Below are positions 56,975-64,000 of a DNA stretch of 64,000 nt, piece after piece (within the stretch, counting starts at the first letter, position 1; the number at the start of each line of letters is the position of its first letter). The notes beneath the pieces were generated by a model. It did no database searches. It had not been told where the DNA came from and saw nothing but the letters and a program-made list of their open reading frames with translations. Origin of the DNA: Microbacterium murale. GTDB lineage: Bacteria; Actinomycetota; Actinomycetes; Actinomycetales; Microbacteriaceae. The stretch lies in contig NZ_JAUSXK010000001.1 of assembly GCF_030815955.1 (NCBI RefSeq), positions 62,001 to 126,000 on the forward strand, given 5' to 3'. The position numbers were made by a program, and so were the translations under genes.

Positions 56975-58383
56975 GAGAACAATTCTCCCAGACGATCGCC
57001 GAGATGCCGAAGGCCCACGGAATTGGATGATTTCACGAGCACGCGATCTCCGTCGCGAAGCTCGGTGCGCAGGTACTCGTAAGCCGTGTCCTGGTCAGGG
57101 AGGTGCACGGCTTCGCTGTCCCACGACCCCTCCCCTACGACCGAGAGGTAGAGACGGCGCGCTTCAGGGCCGACGACGACGATGCGCCGGATGTTCAGAC
57201 GCACGGCGAGCAGTCCGATCCTGTCGTGCTCTTCCCCTGCGCTCTCTCCGAGTTCGCTCATCGCCCCCAGCACGGCGACGGTGCGCTCGTCAGGACCGGT
57301 GATCTGTGCGAGAGTCCGCAGGGCGGCCGCCATGGAGTCCGGGCTGGCGTTGTAGGCGTCGTTGATGATGCGCACGCGATCGTTGCCGAGCGGCTGCATG
57401 CGCCAGCGCTCCGCGACCTGGACGGTCTCGATCCGGGCGATCGCATCGGCGAGGGGAACGCCGAGAACACCGGCGGCGGCGATCGCAGCGAGGGCGTTCG
57501 TGATGTGGTGGGCACCGAGCACCTTCAGGTGCAGTGGCAGGCTCGCCTCGGCCGTGGTGATCACTGCGCGGGTCCCGTCCGCCGCCACCTGGACGTCGGT
57601 CGCACGGACATCTGCCGCGCCGTCCTGCCCGAAACCGACGATGTTCATGCGGTGCGCCGTGGCTGCATCGCGCATGGCGGCGACGCGGGAGTCGTCGATG
57701 TTGAGCACAGCGGCCCCGCCGGAGCGCGAAGCGGCGATGAGCTCTGCTTTGGCCTTGGCGGTCTCCTCGATGCCTCCGAATCCCCCGGCATGCGCCATGC
57801 CGACCATGAGGACGACGGCGACGTCGGGCTCGACCAGGCCGGCGAGGTGGGCGATGCTGCCTGGACCGGCGGCACCGAACTCGCTCACCAGATACCGAGT
57901 GCTCTCCGTGATGCGCAGCATGGTCACAGGGGCGCCCACCTCGTTGTTGTACGAGTTGATCGGGGCGATCGTCTCGCCTTCGTCCTCGAGGATGCGGGCG
58001 AGCAGGTTCTTGGTGGTCGTCTTGCCGTTCGACCCCGTGATTCCGACGATCTTCAGTTGACCTTCCGCGCGCACGCGCGCGACGACAGCGCGAGCGAGGT
58101 CGGCGAGGGCTGCGACGGCGTCCGCCACGACCACCTGAGACACCGGGGCATCGACGATGTGCTCGACGATCGCCAATGACGCTCCGCCGTCGACCGCCGC
58201 GGCGACGAAGTGATGCCCGTCGGTCTCCGCGCCGGGCTTGGCGATGAACACACCACCGGAGGTCATCTTCCTCGAGTCGGTGTCGACGACGCCGGACACG
58301 GTGGTCTCCGCGGTGTCGGGGTCTACGAGACGCAGGTCGCCACCGGTGATTGCGGCGATCTCGGCAAGCGTCAGGGCGATCAT
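56971..58383 (-). CDS. murF: UDP-N-acetylmuramoyl-tripeptide-D-alanyl-D-alanine ligase
   Basis: Adds D-Ala-D-Ala to the UDP-MurNAc-tripeptide. 470 aa. N-terminal substrate domain with TDSRKMTSGGVFIAKPG, ATP-binding GITGSNGKTTTKNLL near residue 116, the MurF-specific NSYNNEVGAPVTML, and NDAYNASPDSMAAAL near 325. These distinguish it from MurE. It is preceded directly by ftsI; murE, normally between the two, is missing. GGAG lies 5 bases before the ATG. Confidence 0.97.
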   Translation of the reverse strand: MIALTLAEIAAITGGDLRLVDPDTAETTVSGVVDTDSRKMTSGGVFIAKPGAETDGHHFVAAAVDGGASLAIVEHIVDAPVSQVVVADAVAALADLARAVVARVRAEGQLKIVGITGSNGKTTTKNLLARILEDEGETIAPINSYNNEVGAPVTMLRITESTRYLVSEFGAAGPGSIAHLAGLVEPDVAVVLMVGMAHAGGFGGIEETAKAKAELIAASRSGGAAVLNIDDSRVAAMRDAATAHRMNIVGFGQDGAADVRATDVQVAADGTRAVITTAEASLPLHLKVLGAHHITNALAAIAAAGVLGVPLADAIARIETVQVAERWRMQPLGNDRVRIINDAYNASPDSMAAALRTLAQITGPDERTVAVLGAMSELGESAGEEHDRIGLLAVRLNIRRIVVVGPEARRLYLSVVGEGSWDSEAVHLPDQDTAYEYLRTELRDGDRVLVKSSNSVGLRHLGDRLGELFS

Positions 58384-58411
58384 GAAATCTCCATGCGCGG
58401 CTCAGTGCCGG

Positions 58412-60193
58412 CTAGTTGAACTTGGGAAGCAGCTCGTCCATCGGGACGGTCGAGGGCGAGACACGGTAGGTCTTCAGCACCTGTGTCATCGCCTGCTGGA
58501 AGGCGGATGCCGTGGCGGTGGACGATACAACCTTAGTCGGCTGATCGAGGGTGACCACCACCACGTACTGCGGATCGTCCGCCGGAGCGAAGCCCACCAT
58601 GCTCGTGAAGTACACGCCCTGCTTGTACCCGCCGTTCCCATCCGGCACCTCACCGGTACCGGTCTTGATCCCGATGCGGTAACCGGGAACGTGGATCAGC
58701 TCGGCCAGACCGCCCTGCACCGCGACGTTCTCCAGCATCCTGCTCACGGTGTCTGCTGTCGATTCCGAGATGATCTGCTCGTGCTCGGGCGCATCGGGCT
58801 TCACGACCTCGCCGTCATGGTTCGTGCAGGACTCGATGAGTGACAGATCGATCTTCTCCCCGCCGTTCGCGATCGCCTGATAGGCACCGGCGAGCTGAGG
58901 CGCTGTGACGGTGAAGTGCTGCCCGAACGTCGTGGTGTACAGCGATTGGGCATCCCACTCAGAGGCCGGGTGCAACAGACCGGGCTCTTCACCGGGGAAG
59001 CCGATCGTCTTCTCGCCGACGCCGAACTTCTGCAGATAGTCGAAACGCACCTGCGGGTCGACCATTTCGCCGAACTTCGACAGCGTGACGTTCGACGAGT
59101 CGATGAGCCCGCCGGCGAGCGTGTAGTTCTCGGCACCGTGCACGAAGGAGTCGTTGATGACGGCGCCGTTGGGGAACGTCTCCCTGCCCGCCGCGGACAC
59201 TGACGTGCTCAGGTCGGCTGCGCCGGAGTCCAGTACTGCGGCGGCCGTGATCGCCTTGAACGGCGACCCTGGCTCGAACGTGTGTGTGAACAGCCGGGTG
59301 CCCCAGTCCTCGGGGGACGAGGCGTCGAGGTCGTTGGGGTCGAGGGAGGGCCATTCCGCCGCCGCACGGATCTTTCCCGTCTTCACTTCCACGACGGTGA
59401 CCGTGCCGGACTGGGCGCCCATCTTCTGCGACTCCTCCGCGATCATCTGCGTCAGATACCACTGCAGATCGCTGTCGATCGTCAGCTGCACCGATCCACC
59501 GTCCTGCGCCTCCACCGTGCGGTCGCTGCCGGGGATGACGTTGCCGTCCTTGCCGCGCAAGTACGTGCGTTCGCCGTTGGTGGGCGAGAGGCACTGCGCC
59601 TCGAGCTTCTCCACGCCGGACTGGCCGGTCCCCGCATTGTCGACGTAGCCGATCAGGTTGCCTGCCACCGCGCCGTTCGGGTAGACACGCGTCTCGCGCG
59701 GCTTCATGTGCAGGTAGACGAGCCCGAGATCGCGCAGCTCGAGGTACTTCTCGGTGCTGAGGCCCTTCTTCAGCGGGTAGTACTGCGAGTTCGGGTCTGC
59801 TGCGAGCGTCTCTGCGACTCCGGTACGGATCTCCTCCGCATCCTGCCCGGTGATCGCGGCGATCTGGTCGGCTGCGTCTGACCACGCCACCTTCGGTGGG
59901 TTCTCGTCGTTGTCCTCGAGCATCTTCATGACCTTCGGATCCAGTTGCGCGTCGTAGACGGTGATGCTGGATGCGAGCAGAGTGTCGTTGGAGTCCACTA
60001 TCGAGCCCCGGCTGCCGTATAGCGTCACGGTGTCGCCGAGCTGCCCGACCTGCAGGGAATCCGCAACGTGATCATCCGCACTGACGACCTGGATGTCCAC
60101 GAGACGGATCACGAACGCCGACAGCACCGCGAGAATGACCGCGAGTGCGACGACGGTGCGGCGCCGTGGTCCGCGAGTGGCTCTTGTCGTCAT
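58412..60193 (-). CDS. ftsI: Penicillin-binding protein, septal transpeptidase FtsI type
   Basis: 593-aa class B PBP that cross-links septal peptidoglycan. N-terminal basic tail and one membrane helix (residues 13-32, VVALAVILAVLSAFVIRLVD), a dimerisation/pedestal domain (RGSIVDSN), then the transpeptidase domain with the active-site Ser310 in SPFK (310-313), SSN at 366-368 and KTG at 510-512. The SxxK box reads PGSPFKAI instead of the usual PGSTFKxx. No PASTA domains. Downstream of the FtsL-like gene in the usual dcw order. Confidence 0.95.
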   Translation of the reverse strand: MTTRATRGPRRRTVVALAVILAVLSAFVIRLVDIQVVSADDHVADSLQVGQLGDTVTLYGSRGSIVDSNDTLLASSITVYDAQLDPKVMKMLEDNDENPPKVAWSDAADQIAAITGQDAEEIRTGVAETLAADPNSQYYPLKKGLSTEKYLELRDLGLVYLHMKPRETRVYPNGAVAGNLIGYVDNAGTGQSGVEKLEAQCLSPTNGERTYLRGKDGNVIPGSDRTVEAQDGGSVQLTIDSDLQWYLTQMIAEESQKMGAQSGTVTVVEVKTGKIRAAAEWPSLDPNDLDASSPEDWGTRLFTHTFEPGSPFKAITAAAVLDSGAADLSTSVSAAGRETFPNGAVINDSFVHGAENYTLAGGLIDSSNVTLSKFGEMVDPQVRFDYLQKFGVGEKTIGFPGEEPGLLHPASEWDAQSLYTTTFGQHFTVTAPQLAGAYQAIANGGEKIDLSLIESCTNHDGEVVKPDAPEHEQIISESTADTVSRMLENVAVQGGLAELIHVPGYRIGIKTGTGEVPDGNGGYKQGVYFTSMVGFAPADDPQYVVVVTLDQPTKVVSSTATASAFQQAMTQVLKTYRVSPSTVPMDELLPKFN

Positions 60194-60212
60194 GTCGCTT
60201 CCTCCGTCGTTT

Positions 60213-60791
60213 TCAGCGGGTCGTGGGGCTCGGGAGTCCGTCGGTGATGGGCGGGGGAAGATTCGGATCGACGGTGTCGGCAGTACCGTCCGAGGATGCT
60301 TCGGCGTCGTCCTGAGCGGCCGTCGCGAGCGCCCTCTGATTCAGCAGAGCGTTGTGCACCGCGCCCGTGCCGTTCGGATCGATCGTTGACAGCCCGTCTG
60401 CACCGGTGTTCGCGCCGAGCACAGTGGAATCGCTGAGTCGCAGGTATGAGGCGGAGCCGGCCACCACCATTCCCAGTTCCGATGCCTTGATCGCGAGCAG
60501 CTGGGGCGAGCTGGTTCCGGCGAGCTCATCCTCCAACGCACTTGCCTGCAGGTTGAGTTCGCGCTGCTGAGAGGTGAGATCTGCGAGCACGAAGGAATCG
60601 TGCGTGATCGCCAGCGACAGCCCGATCTGGGCGATGCCGATGGCCGCTGCTCCCCCGAGTGCGATGAGCGCATAGGCGAGCTTCGGCTTCGTGCGCCGCG
60701 CTGGCGCGCTGACGGGCCTCAGCCGCCGCGGCGCGCGAGGCGTGGGGGCGATCGGCTCGGGTCGCAGGGCTGTTGCTGTCGCGCGGCTCAT
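60213..60791 (-). CDS. ftsL: FtsL-like divisome protein
   Basis: 192-aa bitopic protein in the ftsL position between rsmH and ftsI. A basic, proline-rich N-terminus is followed by one membrane helix (residues 38-62, [25 protein letters not shown]) and a short coiled-coil-like segment ([23 protein letters not shown]), the FtsL/DivIC pattern, then an extracytoplasmic tail with a low-complexity C-terminus. Similarity is weak, as usual for FtsL; the call rests on topology and position. The ATG overlaps the rsmH stop by 4 bp. Confidence 0.8.
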   Translation of the reverse strand: MSRATATALRPEPIAPTPRAPRRLRPVSAPARRTKPKLAYALIALGGAAAIGIAQIGLSLAITHDSFVLADLTSQQRELNLQASALEDELAGTSSPQLLAIKASELGMVVAGSASYLRLSDSTVLGANTGADGLSTIDPNGTGAVHNALLNQRALATAAQDDAEASSDGTADTVDPNLPPPITDGLPSPTTR

Positions 60792-61726
60792 GCTGACTCC
60801 CGAATTCGCTCGGCGGCGCGCAGGCGCACGGGAATGGCGCGCGGATTGCGTGCCTTCTCCTCGTCGCCGGCCAGCTCGGCGCCCTTCGTGATCGTGCGGA
60901 AGCGCGGTGCGTGCTCCGGCAGCTCCACCGGAAGCCCAGCAGGGGTTGTGGAGGCCGAGGCTGCGGCGAAGGCCTGCTTCACGAGTCGGTCTTCCAGCGA
61001 CTGGTAGCTCATGACGACGATCCGGCCGCCGACGGCGAGCGCATCCATTGCCGCGGGGATCGCATCGGCGAGCACGCTGAGTTCGGAATTCACCTCGATG
61101 CGCAGCGCCTGGAACACCCGCTTGGCGGGATGGCCGGCACGCTGCAAGGCGGCCGGAGTCGCGGCCTGGAGCAGATCGACGAGGTCCTGCGATCGCTCCA
61201 ATGGCTTCGCGTCACGCGCCTGAACGATGAAACGGGCGTAGCGTGCCGCGAGCTTCTCCTCGCCGTAGCGTTCGAAGATGCGACGCAGGTTTCCCTCGCT
61301 GTACGTCGCGAGGACCTCGGCTGCGGTGGTGCCCTTCGTCTGATCCATCCGCATGTCCAGCGGAGCATCCTTCGAATACGCGAAGCCGCGGTCTGCCTCG
61401 TCGAGCTGCAGAGATGAGACCCCGAGATCCATCAGGATGCCGGAAGCGCCGTGCGCGTGGATGCCGATCTCGTCGTACACGGTGTGCACGAGCGTGATCC
61501 GGTCGGCGAAACGCTCGAGTCGTTGTCCGGCGATGCGCAGAGCATCGGTGTCCCGGTCGAGCCCGATCAGGCGGATGCTGTCGAATCGCTCGAGAAGCGC
61601 CTCGGAATGTCCGCCCATGCCGAGCGTCGCATCGACGAGCACCGCACCGTCGTGCTGCAAGGCGGGTGCCAGCAGTTCGATGCAGCGCTCGAGGAGGACC
61701 GGGGTGTGGATGTCGCGAAGGTTCAT
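60788..61726 (-). CDS. rsmH: 16S rRNA m4C1402 methyltransferase
   Basis: SAM-dependent N4-methylation of cytidine 1402 in 16S rRNA. 312 aa. Begins [13 protein letters not shown], then the SAM motif [60 protein letters not shown] and [19 protein letters not shown] 61726 ([12 protein letters not shown]) has GGAAAAG upstream. Second gene of the dcw cluster after mraZ. Confidence 0.97.
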   Translation of the reverse strand: MNLRDIHTPVLLERCIELLAPALQHDGAVLVDATLGMGGHSEALLERFDSIRLIGLDRDTDALRIAGQRLERFADRITLVHTVYDEIGIHAHGASGILMDLGVSSLQLDEADRGFAYSKDAPLDMRMDQTKGTTAAEVLATYSEGNLRRIFERYGEEKLAARYARFIVQARDAKPLERSQDLVDLLQAATPAALQRAGHPAKRVFQALRIEVNSELSVLADAIPAAMDALAVGGRIVVMSYQSLEDRLVKQAFAAASASTTPAGLPVELPEHAPRFRTITKGAELAGDEEKARNPRAIPVRLRAAERIRESA

Positions 61727-61826
61727 GATCTTTTCCGGTGACCTTCGACTCTGATCCCCCTCCGCTTCTCGACCCGGCACCGGGGAAGTGTGTCGGGGCG
61801 GGAGCGGCGGGGCATCACAGTCGAGG

Positions 61827-62258
61827 TCAGAAGAGTCCCGGAATCACCTCCTGTTCCAGTTCTGAGTAGTTGTCCTCGCCTGCGGCGAGGTAGTCGTTCC
61901 ATGCCGCGGCATCCCAGATCTCGGCGTGTGCGCCGACGCCCGTGACGATGAGCTCTTTCTCGAGCCCCGCGTACTGGCGGAGGTGGCTGGGGATGGTTAT
62001 GCGGTTCTGGCTGTCCGGCATCTCCGCGCTCGCTCCCGAGAGGAACATGCGCAGGAAGTCTCGAGCCTGCTTGTTGCTGAGCGGTGCCTGACGGATCCGC
62101 TCGTGCATCGCCTCGAACTCGACCGTGCTGAACACGTACAGGCATCGTTCCTGACCACGGGTGACGACGATGCCGCCGCCGAGGTCCTCGCGGAACTTCG
62201 CTGGCAGGATGACGCGGCCTTTGTCGTCGAGCTTCGGTGAATGCGTTCCCAACAACAT
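61827..62258 (-). CDS. mraZ: Transcriptional regulator MraZ
   Basis: 143-aa AbrB-like DNA-binding protein, first gene of the dcw cluster and, where studied, its repressor. Two swapped-hairpin half-domains: [22 protein letters not shown] (start) and [23 protein letters not shown] (middle), each with the conserved DxKGR or DxQNRIxIP type block. ATG 62258 follows GAGGGGG about 9 bases upstream. Three 10-bp repeats matching the known MraZ site lie 44-72 bases upstream, so it probably autoregulates. Confidence 0.96.
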   Translation of the reverse strand: MLLGTHSPKLDDKGRVILPAKFREDLGGGIVVTRGQERCLYVFSTVEFEAMHERIRQAPLSNKQARDFLRMFLSGASAEMPDSQNRITIPSHLRQYAGLEKELIVTGVGAHAEIWDAAAWNDYLAAGEDNYSELEQEVIPGLF

Positions 62259-62300
62259 CGGCCATCACCCCCTCTGTGTCCGGCCAACTTCGAGGTATCC

Positions 62301-62330
62301 CCCACTTTACTCCACTTTGCTCCACTTTCA
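62301..62330 (-). promoter_or_regulatory. MraZ operator: three tandem AAAGTGG repeats
   Basis: On the minus strand three consecutive 10-bp units each start AAAGTGG (plus-strand CCACTTT at 62302-62308, 62312-62318 and 62322-62328). A single 10-bp period with this core is the published MraZ-binding pattern of mraZ promoters. Confidence 0.85.
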
Positions 62331-62501
62331 TATGAGGAAACGAAGACAGCATGGCATCTCGCACCGACTCAGCACCAATATCCCCCGTGTTTCCGGGGCC
62401 GAATCGGGTATGCGATCAGTGGAGGAGGGTGGAGGGAATGCTGCAGATCCGGCGGAGCCTCGGCGAGGCGTAGGCGAACGCAAACGCCAATAGACGCAGA
62501 A
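62331..62501. other. Gene-free stretch upstream of the mraZ operator
   Basis: Part of the 287-base gap between mraZ and the DUF3040 gene. I see no ORF of note, RNA gene or repeat between the MraZ sites and the DUF3040 terminator. Confidence 0.5.
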
Positions 62502-62530
62502 AAGCCCGGATGCTCAATGCATCCGGGCTT
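62502..62530 (-). terminator. Hairpin terminator after the DUF3040 gene
   Basis: Perfect 12-bp stem AAGCCCGGATGC (62502-62513) and GCATCCGGGCTT (62519-62530) with a 5-base loop, followed on the minus strand by TTCTGCG; 16 bases after the stop. Confidence 0.88.
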
Positions 62531-62545
62531 CGGGAAGTGGAGAGG

Positions 62546-62938
62546 TCAGCGACCGTCTTGGCGACGATCCCAACGGTCATTCATACGGTCCATGAACGAG
62601 GCCGAGTTCTGCGGCGGCTTCGACGCTGAGCCGGTTCGGGCACGGGGCGGACCGCCGACGCGGCGCACCGGAGTCGCCGCAAGGATGACACCCGCGACCA
62701 TCGCGGCGAATCCGATCACGCCGACGATGATGCTGGCGACAGGACCGAGCTGGCCACCGAGCGCGACACCCGCGACGAGCGCACCGATGCCGACGAGCAG
62801 CAGGACGGCGCCGTACACGAGGTTGCGGTAGCTGAGCGTTCGATCGCCGGAGGGCGCGGTAACAATGTCTGCGTCGTTATGCAGGAGATGACGTTCCATC
62901 TCGTCGAGCAGACGCTGCTCCTGTTCAGACAGTGGCAT
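62546..62938 (-). CDS. DUF3040 family membrane protein
   Basis: 130-aa protein of the actinobacterial DUF3040 family, function unknown. N-terminus MPLSEQEQRLLDEMERHL is the family hallmark, followed by two membrane segments (YGAVLLLVGIGALVAGVAL, VASIIVGVIGFAAMVAGVIL) and an Arg-rich tail. DUF3040 genes near the dcw cluster are common in this phylum. An AAGGGGGG site precedes the ATG and a TAGAAT promoter lies about 28 bases upstream. Confidence 0.92.
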   Translation of the reverse strand: MPLSEQEQRLLDEMERHLLHNDADIVTAPSGDRTLSYRNLVYGAVLLLVGIGALVAGVALGGQLGPVASIIVGVIGFAAMVAGVILAATPVRRVGGPPRARTGSASKPPQNSASFMDRMNDRWDRRQDGR

Positions 62939-62965
62939 GACGCCCCCCTTGCTTCAGTGTCTTTC

Positions 62966-62971
62966 ATTCTA
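62966..62971 (-). promoter_or_regulatory. Candidate -10 box of the DUF3040 gene
   Basis: TAGAAT on the minus strand, 27 bases before the ATG; leaves room for the ribosome binding site. Confidence 0.55.
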
Positions 62972-62997
62972 CGCTCGCAAAACCGCCGAGGCTAGTT

Positions 62998-63020
62998 ATC
63001 AGCTGAGAACCTAAGCTGAT
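62998..63020. promoter_or_regulatory. Palindrome over the polyprenyl synthetase promoter
   Basis: ATCAGCT-N9-AGCTGAT, perfect 7-bp arms extendable to 8 of 9. It covers the TAAGCT -10 box of the plus-strand gene, so a bound regulator would block it. Regulator unknown. Confidence 0.45.
63012..63017 (+). promoter_or_regulatory. -10 box of the polyprenyl synthetase gene (leaderless)
   Basis: TAAGCT 7 bases before GTG 63025. Confidence 0.5.
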
Positions 63021-63024
63021 TATC

Positions 63025-64000
63025 GTGCCCTCCCCCACCCCTGTCCAGGATGCCGTCTCCGCTCGCCTGGATCGCTTCCTGACCGCGCTCGGATCGGAGT
63101 CGCGGGCGTACGGTCCGGATGCCGAGATGTTCATCAGATCCGCCGCGGCCACACTGCGGGGCGGCAAACGTCTGCGAGCACGGTTCTGTCACACCGGATG
63201 GCGCGCAGTAGCGCACTTCTCGGCACGTGATGCCGTCGAGACTGATGCGCTGTGGGACCTCTGCGCGGCACTGGAGATCTTCCAGTCCGCGGCGCTCGTG
63301 CACGACGATCTCATCGACAATTCGGACACGAGGCGCGGCGGTCCAGCGGCGCACCGTTCCCTCGAGCAGCAGCACCGGACTCTCGCGTGGGCCGGTGATG
63401 CCGAGTCGTTCGGGCGAGCGGGCGCGATCCTGCTCGGCGATCTGCTCGTGGCCTGGAGCGACGACCTGCTCGAACAGGGGCTGGCGGACGCGGCGCACGC
63501 CTCCCAGGTGCGACGGGAATACGCGCGCATGCGTCGTGATGTCACCACGGGCCAGTTCCTCGACATCGCCGAAGAGTCGGCCTGGCAGGTCAATCCCATC
63601 GCTGAACACGCCGATCGCGCGTTGCGCGTCGTGTCGCTGAAGTCCGCGCGGTACAGCATCGAGCAGCCACTGCTGCTCGGCGCGCTGCTGGCGGGGGCGG
63701 ACGAATCGCAGCAGGCGGCGCTGCGCCGATTCGGACATCCGGTCGGCATGGCGTTCCAGCTGCGAGACGATGTGCTCGGTGTCTTCGGCGATCAATCGCT
63801 CACCGGCAAGCCGACCGGCGACGATCTGCGCGAGGGCAAGCGCACTGTGCTGATCGCGTTCACCCGCGAACATCTCGATGCGTCGGCGCGTCGACTGCTC
63901 GACGAACTGCTCGGGGACCCGATGCTCAGCGCGGATCAGGTGTCGGCCCTTCAGGCGACGATCACCGGGTCAGGCGCCCTGGCACGGGTGGAGGAGCTCA
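63025..64000 (+). CDS. Polyprenyl diphosphate synthase (cut by window edge)
   Basis: Trans-prenyltransferase elongating isoprenoid diphosphates; 325 codons are visible and the end is beyond the right edge. GGKRLR (residues 46-51) binds the substrate diphosphate, the first aspartate-rich motif is DDLID (94-98, VHDDLIDNSDTRRGG) and the second is QLRDDVLGVFGD near residue 245. Sequence length and motifs fit geranylgeranyl- or longer-chain synthases (menaquinone side chain or carotenoid precursors); chain length cannot be told. The GTG is set by the -10 box 7 bases upstream; no Shine-Dalgarno site. Confidence 0.92.
   Translation, partial: MPSPTPVQDAVSARLDRFLTALGSESRAYGPDAEMFIRSAAATLRGGKRLRARFCHTGWRAVAHFSARDAVETDALWDLCAALEIFQSAALVHDDLIDNSDTRRGGPAAHRSLEQQHRTLAWAGDAESFGRAGAILLGDLLVAWSDDLLEQGLADAAHASQVRREYARMRRDVTTGQFLDIAEESAWQVNPIAEHADRALRVVSLKSARYSIEQPLLLGALLAGADESQQAALRRFGHPVGMAFQLRDDVLGVFGDQSLTGKPTGDDLREGKRTVLIAFTREHLDASARRLLDELLGDPMLSADQVSALQATITGSGALARVEEL

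Noticed and set aside
56971..58383. murE instead of murF
   Set aside because: Motifs NSYNNEVGAPVTML and NDAYNASPDSM belong to MurF, so murE is really absent here.

Overview
The window looks like the chromosome of a high-GC actinobacterium of the family Microbacteriaceae, most likely Microbacterium or a close relative. Reasons: high GC throughout; a DivIVA/Wag31 gene in the division cluster; a cytochrome bc1-aa3 respiratory chain with a di-heme QcrC, a Rieske protein with several membrane segments and the actinobacterial oxidase subunit CtaF; four-domain ribosomal protein S1; and many leaderless genes. It is almost entirely core chromosome. I see no rRNA or tRNA gene, insertion sequence, prophage, integrase or CRISPR array.

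Layout. 1-6.7 kb: DNA repair (uvrC, cut by the left edge, uvrA, uvrB), an OhrR-type regulator divergent from a small zinc-motif protein, and a TfoX-like protein. 6.8-10.0 kb: DUF4126 protein, GNAT, MFS transporter, coaE. 10.0-16.7 kb: a tightly overlapping six-gene operon on the minus strand: nitrate/sulfonate-type ABC transporter, acetyl-CoA synthetase, MetY sulfhydrylase and a CoA-binding protein. 16.8-22.9 kb: rpsA, a lipoprotein/PKD-protein pair, a 5'-3' exonuclease, a PHP phosphoesterase and trpD. 23-31.7 kb: aerobic respiration (ctaE-qcrCAB on plus, ctaCDF on minus) with a GNAT and a rhodanese between them. 31.8-42 kb: erpA, M20 dipeptidase, DUF3043, pyrD, nrdR, hisD, a membrane protein and dnaE. 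42-44.5 kb: ECF sigma factor with a membrane-anchored partner, and a GNAT. 44.5-62.3 kb: the division and cell wall (dcw) cluster on the minus strand, transcribed mraZ-rsmH-ftsL-ftsI-murF-mraY-murD-ftsW-murG-murC-ftsQ-ftsZ-yggS-sepF-yggT-wag31-lspA-rluD. 62.5-64 kb: DUF3040 protein and a polyprenyl synthetase cut by the right edge.

How the genes work together. The dcw genes make lipid II (murF, mraY, murD, murG, murC) and build the division septum (ftsL, ftsI, ftsW, ftsQ, ftsZ, sepF); wag31 directs polar growth. murE is absent from its usual place between ftsI and murF. The ctaE-qcrCAB and ctaCDF operons together encode a bc1-aa3 supercomplex that passes electrons from menaquinol to oxygen.

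Main points for a second look: (1) about fifteen genes have a TAnnnT-like -10 box exactly 6-7 bases before the start codon, the signature of leaderless transcripts; (2) single-base frameshifts break acsA and the normally essential wag31, pointing to sequence errors; (3) three 10-bp AAAGTGG repeats, the known MraZ operator, precede mraZ; (4) the gap at murE; (5) several perfect palindromes at promoters (OhrR-type gene, ctaE, polyprenyl synthetase). No gene-free stretch exceeds about 290 bases; the longest are 62259-62545, 18247-18454, 49525-49724 and 22905-23085, all described below. I found no convincing wholly new system.
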